Source: Clostridia bacterium (GTDB lineage: Bacteria; Bacillota; Clostridia; Oscillospirales; Acutalibacteraceae). Taken from it: DNA of 64,000 bases. The stretch spans positions 1 to 64,000 of the forward strand of contig JAFRQQ010000008.1 of the NCBI GenBank assembly GCA_017428525.1. Reading direction: 5' to 3'. Under the pieces are notes generated by a model, which ran no database searches, was not told the origin of the DNA, and saw nothing but the letters and a program-made list of their open reading frames with translations. Both the position numbers and the translations under genes were made by a program. Below, piece by piece: positions 52,231 through 60,530 of the stretch (its first letter is position 1; each line of letters begins with the position of its first letter).

Positions 52231-52287
52231 TGTGCGAAAATGCAACAAATCCTGCATTTTCACTTCACAGATTCTTTTCCGAACGTT

Positions 52288-52468
52288 CAAAGTGCATTCA
52301 TACCCATTTCATAAATGCGGCCTATGATATAGATGCATCCGGCGGGAGCCGCAACCCGCCGCGTGCTGCTCATTTTTGAGCATCTCGTTCGGGCGGCCCC
52401 ACCGCCCGTGCGAACCCCTCCTCAATTCAACCCCATGCAGAAAAAGGTGCTGAAAAGCATCTTTTTTT
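52288..52468 (+). ncRNA. Candidate structured non-coding RNA (possibly raiA/ARRPOF-like)
   Basis: Between the PfkB gene and nifS no good ORF exists, but strong stems do: GGCGGG/CCCGCC (52341-52346/52355-52360), GCTCA/TGAGC (52368-52372/52377-52381), and GTTCG+GGCGG with CCGCC+CGAAC (52387-52396/52402-52415, 4-nt bulge). The element ends in a terminator (52446-52468) on this strand. The block 52316-52341, containing GATATAGATGCATCC, has the look of a strongly conserved RNA core. From memory I associate it with the raiA-motif class, but I cannot verify this. Strand chosen from the terminator. Confidence 0.42.
52446..52468. terminator. Bidirectional terminator closing the structured element
   Basis: GGTGC (52446-52450) pairs with GCATC (52457-52461, one G-T) around TGAAAA, followed by seven T. 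On the minus strand TTTTT follows the mirror stem. Confidence 0.75.
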
Positions 52469-52680
52469 GCTTTCCGCCGTTTGCACGTCCGAAACCGCGC
52501 GCCGCTGCATAAAATGAGAGTGGCGGCGTCTGATTCGCCGCCGCGGGTCCGGCGATCCGGCACAGGATTTGACCGTGCGGACCGCCCCTCCGGCCGGCCC
52601 GAAACGAGCCGACGAGGACGCGGTTTCCGGCGGCTTTGGCGTGTGCGATCCGGCCCGCAAAAACGGCCCGCAAAAAAAGA
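52469..52680. other. GC-rich intergenic stretch without assignable feature
   Basis: About 210 bp between the terminator and the nifS promoter. It holds short GC-rich inverted segments and a CCCGCAAAAA direct duplication (two copies about 15 bp apart near 52655-52675), but no supported gene, and the small ORFs here have no ribosome sites. Confidence 0.5.
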
Positions 52681-52709
52681 TTGCATATTTCAAAAAAATA
52701 GTGTATAAT
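52681..52709 (+). promoter_or_regulatory. Sigma-A promoter of the nifS-to-SpoIID operon
   Basis: TTGCAT at 52681-52686, 17-bp AT-rich spacer and TATAAT at 52704-52709. It appears to drive a six-gene unit that ends at the terminator 63009-63061. Confidence 0.8.
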
Positions 52710-52764
52710 ATCTTAAAATATTTTATAATGGGTGTATTTTTTGACTGGGGGATGTCTTTTCATC

Positions 52765-53892
52765 ATGTATGCCTATTTCGATAACAGCGCAACCACGGCG
52801 CCCTGCCCGGAAGCGGTCGAGGCGATGCACCGTGCGCTGACAGTGTGCTGGGGCAACCCCTCTTCCCTGCATGGGATCGGCAACGCCGCGCAGGCGCTTC
52901 TCGAGGACAGCCGCGCCGCCGTTGCCAAGGCGATCGGCTGCGAGCCGACAGAGCTGCTGTTCACAAGCGGCGGCACCGAAGGCAACAATCTCGCCGTGCT
53001 CGGCGCCGCGCATCAGCTGCGCCGGATGGGCCGGCGCATCGTCTCCACCGAGATCGAGCATGCCAGCGTCGAAGAGGCGCTGCAGCAGCTCGAGGCGGAG
53101 GGGTTTGAAGTGATCCGGCTGCATCCCGACCGCAGCGGCCATATCAGCGAACGCGCACTTTACAATGCGGTCGACCGTCAGACCATCCTGGTTTCCATGA
53201 TGCTTGTCAACAATGAAGTCGGTTCCGTCCTGCCCGTGGCCGCCGCAAAACGCGCCGTGCTTGCCGCGCGCGCGCCCGCGCTGATTCATTGCGACGCGGT
53301 GCAGGCCTTCGGCAAGCTGCCCGTCAAGCCCGCGCGGCTGGGCGTGGATCTGATGACGGTCAGCGCGCATAAGATTCACGGCCCCAAAGGCGTCGGCGCG
53401 CTGTATCTTCGCAAGGGGGCGCGCATTCATCCGCGGTCCTTCGGCGGCGAGCAGGAGCGCAAGCTCCGCCCCGGGACCGAGCCGATGCCAGCGATCGCCG
53501 GCTTCGCGGCCGCCGCCCGGGCTCTGCCCGAGCCGAACGCTGCGCTCACGCAGGTTGCGGCGCTGCGCGATTATTTCTGCGACCGCCTCTCCGCCATCGA
53601 CGGCGCGGTCGTCAATTCGCCCGCCGACGGGCTGCCCTATATCGTCAATTTCTCAATTCCGGGCGTGAAGTCCGAACCGATGCTCAATTATCTTTCCGCC
53701 AACGGCATTTGCGTTTCCGGCGGATCCGCCTGCTCCAAGGGCAAAAAAAGCCGCGTGCTGACCCGTCTGGAGCTGCCGCAGCCGCTGATCGACAGCGCCG
53801 TGCGCGTGAGCTTTTCGCGCAGCACCACGCTGCAGGAAATCGACCTGCTTCTGCAGGGCATCGCCGCGGCAAAGGCGGCCATTCGTTCCTAA
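52765..53892 (+). CDS. Cysteine desulfurase (NifS/NifZ-type, partner of ThiI)
   Basis: A 375-residue PLP enzyme of the NifS/IscS class: YFDNSATTAPCPEAV, the SGGTEGNNLAVLG loop, VNNEVGSVLPV, the PLP Lys in MTVSAHKIHGPKGVGAL, and the sulfur-relay Cys in GICVSGGSACSKGKKSR. It removes sulfur from cysteine as a persulfide. Placed 36 bp before thiI, it is most likely the NifZ-type desulfurase dedicated to ThiI for tRNA s4U and thiamine sulfur. The ribosome site is weak (GGGGGA, somewhat distant). ATG at 52765. Confidence 0.9.
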   Translation: MYAYFDNSATTAPCPEAVEAMHRALTVCWGNPSSLHGIGNAAQALLEDSRAAVAKAIGCEPTELLFTSGGTEGNNLAVLGAAHQLRRMGRRIVSTEIEHASVEEALQQLEAEGFEVIRLHPDRSGHISERALYNAVDRQTILVSMMLVNNEVGSVLPVAAAKRAVLAARAPALIHCDAVQAFGKLPVKPARLGVDLMTVSAHKIHGPKGVGALYLRKGARIHPRSFGGEQERKLRPGTEPMPAIAGFAAAARALPEPNAALTQVAALRDYFCDRLSAIDGAVVNSPADGLPYIVNFSIPGVKSEPMLNYLSANGICVSGGSACSKGKKSRVLTRLELPQPLIDSAVRVSFSRSTTLQEIDLLLQGIAAAKAAIRS

Positions 53893-53928
53893 TAATTATA
53901 CCGAAAGAAAGCGGCAGAGAGTCAAACA

Positions 53929-55104
53929 ATGAAAGAAGTTCTACTGATCAAAAACGGCGAGCTTGCGCTCAAGGGCATGAACCGCCGCACCTTTGAGGAA
54001 ATGCTCATCAAGAATATGCGGCGGCGGCTGGAATCGCTCGGCGGCTTCACCTTCACCACCGCACAGTCCACCATCATGGCAGAGCCCCTGCAGACGGACT
54101 GCGACCTTGAGGAGGCCGCGGAGCGGCTGAAAAAGGTCTTCGGCATCGCGGGCTTTTCCCGCGCCGCCGCCGTTGAAAAAAAGATGTCGGTCATCCTGCA
54201 CGCCGCGGAGGACTATCTCGCGCCCGAGCTGCTGGCTGCCCGCACCTTCAAGGTCGAGGCCAAGCGCTCCGACAAACAGTTTCCGCTCAGATCCCCTGAG
54301 ATCTGCGCCGAGGTCGGCGGCTATCTGCTGCGCAAATATCCGCACCTGACCGTGGACGTCCACGCGCCGGATCTGACCGTCACCGTGGAGGTGCGCGACG
54401 CCTATGCGTTCATCCACGGCAAGCAGATCAAGGGTGCGGGCGGGATGCCCACCGGCTCGGCCGGGCGCGCGGCGCTGCTGATTTCCGGCGGCATCGACAG
54501 CCCGGTGGCCGGCTACATGATGGCCAAGCGCGGGCTGGAGCTGGTCGCGGTGCATTTCGCTTCCCCGCCCTACACCAGCGAGCGCGCCGAGCAGAAGGTC
54601 TGTTCCCTGCTCAAGCAGGTGGCCGGCTACAGCGGGCGCATCGCGCTTTATATCGTTCCGTTTACGGAAATTCAGGAGCAGATCAAGGATCACTGTCCCG
54701 AGGAAATCTTCACCGTCATTATGCGGCGCATGATGATGCGCATCGCGCAGACGCTCGCCGTCAGGGAGCGCTGCGGCGCGCTGATCACGGGCGAGAGCGT
54801 CGGCCAGGTGGCCAGTCAGACGCTGCCTGCGCTGGCCTGCACCGACGCGGTCTGCTCCATCCCGGTGTTCCGTCCGCTGATCGGGATGGATAAGGACGAG
54901 GTCGTGGCAATTTCCCGCCGCATCGAAACCTTCGATATCTCCATCCTGCCCTATGAAGACTGCTGCACGGTCTTTACGCCGCGCCATCCGCGCACGCGCC
55001 CGACGCTCGAGTATGTCGCGCGCTGCGAGCAGGCGCTGGAGATCGACGCGCTCGCGCAAAGAGCGATCGAAAACGTCCGATTCATGCAAATCAGAGCTTA
55101 TTGA
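53929..55104 (+). CDS. thiI: tRNA 4-thiouridine synthetase ThiI (no rhodanese domain)
   Basis: A 391-residue enzyme: N-terminal ferredoxin-like NFLD region, THUMP domain (about 60-165; FKVEAKRSDKQFPLRSPEICAEVGGYLL), then the PP-loop LLISGGIDSPVAGYMMAKRG and ALITGESVGQVASQTL. The C-terminal rhodanese domain of enteric ThiI is missing, as in Bacillus, where the paired NifZ supplies persulfide directly; this matches the neighbouring desulfurase gene. It makes s4U8 in tRNA and may feed thiamine. AGAAAGCGGCAGAGAG precedes the ATG. Confidence 0.93.
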   Translation: MKEVLLIKNGELALKGMNRRTFEEMLIKNMRRRLESLGGFTFTTAQSTIMAEPLQTDCDLEEAAERLKKVFGIAGFSRAAAVEKKMSVILHAAEDYLAPELLAARTFKVEAKRSDKQFPLRSPEICAEVGGYLLRKYPHLTVDVHAPDLTVTVEVRDAYAFIHGKQIKGAGGMPTGSAGRAALLISGGIDSPVAGYMMAKRGLELVAVHFASPPYTSERAEQKVCSLLKQVAGYSGRIALYIVPFTEIQEQIKDHCPEEIFTVIMRRMMMRIAQTLAVRERCGALITGESVGQVASQTLPALACTDAVCSIPVFRPLIGMDKDEVVAISRRIETFDISILPYEDCCTVFTPRHPRTRPTLEYVARCEQALEIDALAQRAIENVRFMQIRAY

Positions 55105-55119
55105 TAACGGAGGCCGTCC

Positions 55120-56367
55120 ATGGCAATCTGTGAAATCCTGTCCGTCGGCACCGAGCTGCTGCTCGGCGATATTCTGGATACGAATGCGCAGTTCCTCTCG
55201 CAGGAGCTGGCCGCACGCGGCATCTCCGTGCTGCGGCGCACAACGGTCGGCGACAATGCGGGCCGCCTGCGCGCCGCGCTGCAGACGGCGCTGGACGCCG
55301 CCGATATCGTCCTGATCACCGGCGGGCTCGGCCCCACGGCGGACGATCTCACGCGCGACGTTGCCTGCGCGCTGCTGGGCTTCCCGCTGCAGACCGATCC
55401 GGAGATCGCTGCAGGCCTGCGCGCCTTCTTCGCTTCCCGCGGCATGGACATGCCGCAGGAGAATCTGCGGCAGGCGCAGGTCCCGGTCGGCGGCACCGTT
55501 TTTCCGAATCCCAACGGCACCGCGCCGGGCATCGGGCTGAAAAAGGACGGCAAATGCGTCATCCTGCTCCCCGGCCCGCCGCGTGAGATGCGGCCGATGT
55601 TCTTTGAGAGCGCCGTGCCGTTTCTGAAAGACTACACCGAAGGCGTCATCGTTTCCCACACCGTGCGCACCATGGGCATCGGCGAAAGCGCCATGGCCCA
55701 CACGGTCGCCGACCTGCTGGAACGCGCGAATCCCACCGTCGCCCCTTACGCCAAGACCGGAGAAGCGCTGCTGCGCGTCACCGCCCGGGCGCAGGATCCC
55801 GCGGCAGCCGAGGCGCTTTGTGCGCCGGTGCTCGCCGAGATCCGCCGCCGGCTGGGCGAAAAGGTCTACGGTCTGGATCTGAACGGCGTGGAGGAAGCCG
55901 TGGTCGCGCTGCTCAAAGCGCAGGACAAGACGATTGCCACCGCGGAGAGCTGCACCGCCGGCCTGATTTCCAAACGCATCACAGACGTGCCCGGCGCGAG
56001 CAACGTGTTTCAGTTCGGCGCCGTCACCTATTCCAATGAATATAAAGAAAAGATCCTCGGCGTGCGCCGCGAAACGCTCGAACGCTTCGGCGCGGTCAGC
56101 GAAGCAACGGCGCGGGAAATGGCCGCAGGCATCCGCCGCCTGACCGGCGCGGATCTCGGCCTGTCCGTCACGGGCATCGCCGGCCCGGGCAGCGACGGCA
56201 CAGACAAACCGGTCGGCCTGTGCTACATTGCGCTCGACACGGCGGATGCGCAGCTCTGCGAGGAGCTGAACACCGGCCGCGGCGACCGGGACTTCAATCG
56301 ATTCTATAATGCATCCCATGCGCTCGACCTTGCGCGGCGCTATCTAGAAAGGAGGGGCTGCACTTGA
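55120..56367 (+). CDS. cinA: CinA-family protein (MoCF domain + NMN deamidase domain)
   Basis: A 415-residue CinA. The N-terminal MoCF-like domain has SVGTELLLGDILDTNAQFLS, ITGGLGPTADDLTRD, PNPNGTAPG and ILLPGPPREM. The C-terminal domain (about 260-412) has TIATAESCTAGLISKRITDVPGAS and GLSVTGIAGPGSDGTDKPVGLCYIA, the nicotinamide-mononucleotide deamidase (PncC) motifs. It repairs or recycles pyridine nucleotides (ADP-ribose pyrophosphatase and NMN deamidase activities). It sits 15 bp after thiI and overlaps the sortase start by 4 nt. The SpoIID-type protein three genes on carries a decayed copy of this fold. Confidence 0.94.
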   Translation: MAICEILSVGTELLLGDILDTNAQFLSQELAARGISVLRRTTVGDNAGRLRAALQTALDAADIVLITGGLGPTADDLTRDVACALLGFPLQTDPEIAAGLRAFFASRGMDMPQENLRQAQVPVGGTVFPNPNGTAPGIGLKKDGKCVILLPGPPREMRPMFFESAVPFLKDYTEGVIVSHTVRTMGIGESAMAHTVADLLERANPTVAPYAKTGEALLRVTARAQDPAAAEALCAPVLAEIRRRLGEKVYGLDLNGVEEAVVALLKAQDKTIATAESCTAGLISKRITDVPGASNVFQFGAVTYSNEYKEKILGVRRETLERFGAVSEATAREMAAGIRRLTGADLGLSVTGIAGPGSDGTDKPVGLCYIALDTADAQLCEELNTGRGDRDFNRFYNASHALDLARRYLERRGCT

Positions 56368-57353
56368 AACAGGACAACAAGGCGGTCCTGCCGCTGATCT
56401 GCGTGCTGCTGGCGATCGTCGCCGGCCTGCTGACATTCATGACCGTCAAGAATCTGAAGGCGGACAAAACCGGCGAGGTGCAAACGGCGGCCGCCGCAGC
56501 CTACACCATGCCCGGCGCGGTCGAATACGACGCGCTGAACGCCGCACTGGCGAAGGTGCAGTCAAAGCAAGCCAAATCCGCGAAGTATCCGGACGGCATC
56601 CTGGAAAACCTCAAGCAGGTGTACGCCATCAACGACGACGTGGCCGGGCGCCTGACCATTCCGGGCACGGAGATGGATACCGTGGTCATGCAGAGCAGCG
56701 ACAATGACTATTATCTGCGCCGCGATTTTTATGACCGGTACACCTACGAAACCTCCGGCACGAATTACGGCAACATCTATCTGGATTACCGCTGCAGCAA
56801 CAACGGCTATCTCGATAAAAACACGGTCATCCACGGCCACACCACCGGCCGCGACACCGGCGTGCCCAAGCAGTCCTTCCGCTCGCTTTATGATTACCGG
56901 GACCGGCAGCACTTCATCAACTGCCCGATCATCCGCTATTCCACGCTGTACGGGGAATACACTTATAAGATCTGCGCGGTGTTTTATTCCACGACGCAGC
57001 CGTCCGCAGACAACGGCTACTTTTTCAACTATATCTATCCCGATATGTCCGACAGCAACATGATCGGCTATATCGAGCAGGTGAAGCAGCGCGCGCTGTA
57101 TGAAACCGGCGTTTCGCTTGAGCCCACCGATAAAATCATCACCCTGTCCACCTGTATTTATGATTACGGCAAAAGCGTGGATACCCGTCTGGTCGTGGTC
57201 GGGCGGCTGCTGCACGAGGGAGAAAGCACAGCCATCGATCCCGCGCTTGTGAAGGATCACCCCGACTACCGCCGCCCGCAGATCTGGTACAACAGCAAGG
57301 GGAAGACCAACCCCTACCGCGACAGCATCAGCTGGCAGCCCAGTCCAAACTAA
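56364..57353 (+). CDS. Class B sortase
   Basis: A 329-residue membrane-anchored transpeptidase. N-terminal signal-anchor LPLICVLLAIVAGLLTFMTV (about 9-28), then a sortase barrel. Catalytic triad: His159 (VIHGHT), Cys264 (TLSTC) and Arg275 (DTRLVVVG). The SrtB-type helix region (DYRDRQHFIN ... YEYTYK-like) is present. It starts at TTG 56364 inside the last codons of cinA (TTGA overlap), with AAAGGAGG upstream. It is expected to attach secreted proteins to the wall, but no LPxTG-type substrate is seen in this window. A partner sortase is encoded immediately downstream. Confidence 0.92.
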   Translation: MKQDNKAVLPLICVLLAIVAGLLTFMTVKNLKADKTGEVQTAAAAAYTMPGAVEYDALNAALAKVQSKQAKSAKYPDGILENLKQVYAINDDVAGRLTIPGTEMDTVVMQSSDNDYYLRRDFYDRYTYETSGTNYGNIYLDYRCSNNGYLDKNTVIHGHTTGRDTGVPKQSFRSLYDYRDRQHFINCPIIRYSTLYGEYTYKICAVFYSTTQPSADNGYFFNYIYPDMSDSNMIGYIEQVKQRALYETGVSLEPTDKIITLSTCIYDYGKSVDTRLVVVGRLLHEGESTAIDPALVKDHPDYRRPQIWYNSKGKTNPYRDSISWQPSPN

Positions 57354-57375
57354 GAGATGACGGAGGAAGAGAGTC

Positions 57376-60300
57376 ATGGATAATCAGAACAATCAAAACA
57401 AACAGCAGCCCGGCAGCATCCTTCCGCTGACGGATGACGAAGCGATCAAGGAGATCGATCTGGGCAGGTTTCTGGACGACGCCGGTTCCGATGCGCCGAT
57501 TTTTGAAGGCTTCCATGAGGACATCGAACGAAAAAGAAACTCGATCGAAGACGAGCTGAATTCCCTCTATGATTCCATTCTGCGCAGCGGCCGCTCCACG
57601 ATCGTCCCCCGTTCCTTCTCGGAGCTGACTGCGGATGAGGCAAGCGCAGGCCGGCCCGCTGCGGCGCCTGCCGCGCCGGAAGCGCCGCTCGACACGCTCT
57701 GGATGAATCCGGAGGATTATATGGACCTCCCCGCCCCGGAAGCGCCGACGGCGACGCCCGAGGAATCCGTCTTTTCGCCCGAGGCCGTGAACGCGCCCTC
57801 AAGTGAAACGCTGGATGCGGCAAAGGACGATATCTTCAGCCTGATCGACGATCTGAAATCCGGCCTGACGGCGGATCTCGGATTCGGCAGCCTGCGCAAG
57901 GAAATCGAATCCAGCCCGGACATCGCGCCGGTTCCGGAGGATCTTTCCGCCGCCGCCGCGCAGATCGAACCGCCTGAAGCGCCCCCCGCGGGCGACCCGG
58001 CCGATCTGCCGATTTCCAAGCGGCCGCTCCATACGCAGTCTCTGGTGGACGCCGTGCCGCCGGAGGATCTGCCCCTGAATACCCCGATCAACGAACCGGC
58101 CGGTCCCGTGATCCCGCAGAACTTCGCGCCGATCGACGAGCTCGCCGGCCCCGTGATCCCGCAGACGCCGGAAACGCCCGCGGACGCCTCCGCGCCGGTC
58201 GAGCTGGATTTCGACCTGGATACGATCCTCCTGCCGGAGGAAGCGCCGGAAGCGGCGGCTGCAGAAGCTCCTGCGGATGTGCCTGTCGCGCCGCTTGCGA
58301 AAAAGCGTTCGCTGGATGATATTGACACGGATGACATCGACCTGAGCGAGATCGATCTGGACGAACTGGTCGCCGGCCTCGATACAGAGCCCACCCAGAC
58401 GCAGCCCGCAGCGCCCGCGGAAGACGATTTCTTCCCGGACGTCGTCGAACTGCCGCAGGATGAGGCCCCCGTTGCGCCGGAGCAGCCGGCGCCCGCCGCG
58501 GACGCCTTTGACGATTCGCTCCCCGCGGATCTGGCGGAGCTGCTCGGCGAGGACGACGAGGCAGCGCTGCCGACGGACGAGGAAGCCGCAGACGCCTTCT
58601 CTGACAGCGAGCTTGACGCCCTGCTGGCCGAAGCGCTGCCGGAAGAAACGCCCGCGCCTGCGCCCGCCGTGACGCCGGAAGCGCCGGAGGAGAAGCTGCC
58701 GGAGGATCTGCTCTTTGAAGATGCGCCGGAAGACCTGCCGGTCGAGGAAGCCCCTGCCGAGCCGCTTGCAGAAACGCTTTTTGAAGCACCCGTCGACGCC
58801 GAGGACATCATTGCGGCGGAAGAACTTGCCGAAGCGCTTCCCGTTGAAGAACCCGCTGTCGAGGAACCCCCTGTTGAGGAAGCCCCTGTTGAAGAGACTC
58901 CTGTAGAAGAAATCCCCGCTGAGGAATTCCCCGTTGAGGAGATCCCCATCGAAGAAATACCCGTCGAGACGCTCCCCGAGGAAGCGCCGGCCCCGCTCGC
59001 CGCACAGCCGGCGGAGCGCACGCCGATCCTCGCGCCGATCGACTTTGATATCGACCTGGACGCCGCGCCGCAGCCCGACGCCGACCTGCCCGCAGCGGAG
59101 GAAAACGATTTCGCCGCCGGTCTGACGGAGCTGCTCGGTGAACCCGGCGAGCTGCCGCCCGTCCCTGCCGCGCCCGCTGCGCCTGCCGCTGAGAAGGCGA
59201 ATGACTTCGCCGACGAGCTCTCGGCGCTGCTCGGCGAGCCCGGCGAGCCGCCGGTCGCCCCTGCCGCGCCTGAGAAAGCGCCCGCAGCGGCGGAAAACGA
59301 CTTTGCCGCCGAACTGACGGAGCTGCTCGGCGATGACGCCGGCCTGCCGGTCGAGCCCGCCGCGCCGCACGCGCCGATTGAGGCCGCCGCGCCGGATTAT
59401 CAGCAGCGCGTGATCGACGCCATCCGCGCCGAAGACCGTCCGCTGGTCATCACCGCGCATGACGACGACGAGACCTTTGAGGACCCCGAGGCCAACAAGA
59501 CCCGCAAGCAGAAAAAGGCGGAAAAGAAGGCGGCCAAAAAGAAGGGCGGCGTCGGCGAAGTGATCCGCAAGATCGTGCTGACCCTCTCCATTCTCACCAT
59601 CATCGGCAGCCTCGGTTTTCTGGCCAACACCTATCTGATCGAGCCGCTGCGCTTCAAGAATGACGCTGCCGCCGTGGCGGAGCAGCTCAGCCAGGACCAC
59701 AGCATGCACGGCGATTCCACCGAAGTGGACGCGAACATCAAGGCGGAGAATCCCGACGTGGTCTTCCCCGAGGGCATGCTCGCCAAATACGCGCGGCTGT
59801 ACGCGGCCAACAGTGATCTGCGCGGCTGGATCTCCATTCCGAAGCTCGAGATCAACCTGCCTGTGACCCAGGGCAAGGATAATGATTACTATCTGCACCG
59901 CAACGTCTACGCCAAGCGCACGGAATACGGCGTTCCCTTCTTTGATTACCGCATGACGGATTTCAAGTCGCTGCACCGCAACACCGTCGTTTACGGCCAT
60001 AACAAGCGCTATGACGACCTGATCTTCGGCATGCTCGAAAACTACCGCGAGATCTCCGGCTTCATGGACGCGCCCGTGATCGAATGCAACACCATTTACG
60101 GTGATTACACCTGGTTTGTCTATGCCGTGTTCATCACGAACTCCGCGCCCGGCCAGGACAACGGCTATCTGTTCCCCTACAACTTCATCGACATAAGCGA
60201 TGCGAAGTTTACGGAGTATATCAAAGAGATCGACAAGCGCAAGTTCTACACCACCGGCGTCGACCTCAACAAGGATGACAAGATCCTGACCCTTTCCACC

Positions 60301-60477
60301 TGCTGCTATGATTTTGACGGCGCGCGCCTGGTTGTGGTTGCGCGTATGCGCCGCGAAGGCGAAAGCGTGACGGTCGATACCTCCCGCGCCTCGCTCAATC
60401 AGAATCCGAAGTATCCGCAGGCCTGGTATGACGCAAACAAGAAGAGCAATCCCTATGAGGCGGACGCCCGCTGGTAA
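57376..60477 (+). CDS. Class B sortase with about 725-residue acidic cytosolic N-terminus
   Basis: A 1033-residue protein. Residues 1-about 715 are acidic, Pro/Ala/Glu-rich and repetitive: three NDFA-xELTELLG-type units (about 575-655), DFDLDTILLPEEAPE, and EEPPVEEAPVEE-type strings. The region then becomes basic (RKQKKAEKKAAKKKGG) and one helix follows (VLTLSILTIIGSLGFLANTYL, about 733-755), so by the positive-inside rule the long tail is cytosolic. The C-terminal sortase domain (about 800-1015) has His875 (VVYGHN), Cys976 (TLSTC, followed by a second Cys) and Arg984. ATG at 57376, 22 bp after the first sortase. Confidence 0.9.
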   Translation: MDNQNNQNKQQPGSILPLTDDEAIKEIDLGRFLDDAGSDAPIFEGFHEDIERKRNSIEDELNSLYDSILRSGRSTIVPRSFSELTADEASAGRPAAAPAAPEAPLDTLWMNPEDYMDLPAPEAPTATPEESVFSPEAVNAPSSETLDAAKDDIFSLIDDLKSGLTADLGFGSLRKEIESSPDIAPVPEDLSAAAAQIEPPEAPPAGDPADLPISKRPLHTQSLVDAVPPEDLPLNTPINEPAGPVIPQNFAPIDELAGPVIPQTPETPADASAPVELDFDLDTILLPEEAPEAAAAEAPADVPVAPLAKKRSLDDIDTDDIDLSEIDLDELVAGLDTEPTQTQPAAPAEDDFFPDVVELPQDEAPVAPEQPAPAADAFDDSLPADLAELLGEDDEAALPTDEEAADAFSDSELDALLAEALPEETPAPAPAVTPEAPEEKLPEDLLFEDAPEDLPVEEAPAEPLAETLFEAPVDAEDIIAAEELAEALPVEEPAVEEPPVEEAPVEETPVEEIPAEEFPVEEIPIEEIPVETLPEEAPAPLAAQPAERTPILAPIDFDIDLDAAPQPDADLPAAEENDFAAGLTELLGEPGELPPVPAAPAAPAAEKANDFADELSALLGEPGEPPVAPAAPEKAPAAAENDFAAELTELLGDDAGLPVEPAAPHAPIEAAAPDYQQRVIDAIRAEDRPLVITAHDDDETFEDPEANKTRKQKKAEKKAAKKKGGVGEVIRKIVLTLSILTIIGSLGFLANTYLIEPLRFKNDAAAVAEQLSQDHSMHGDSTEVDANIKAENPDVVFPEGMLAKYARLYAANSDLRGWISIPKLEINLPVTQGKDNDYYLHRNVYAKRTEYGVPFFDYRMTDFKSLHRNTVVYGHNKRYDDLIFGMLENYREISGFMDAPVIECNTIYGDYTWFVYAVFITNSAPGQDNGYLFPYNFIDISDAKFTEYIKEIDKRKFYTTGVDLNKDDKILTLSTCCYDFDGARLVVVARMRREGESVTVDTSRASLNQNPKYPQAWYDANKKSNPYEADARW

Positions 60478-60530
60478 ACGATCCTGACGTCCCGCACCAA
60501 TTGTCCCAATGGAAGGAACGGTGAAACAGA

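Noticed and set aside
52309..52708. Small ORFs on both strands in the pfkB-nifS gap
   Set aside because: They overlap stable hairpins and a terminator, lack ribosome sites and show no protein-like pattern. The stretch is better explained as structured RNA plus non-coding DNA.
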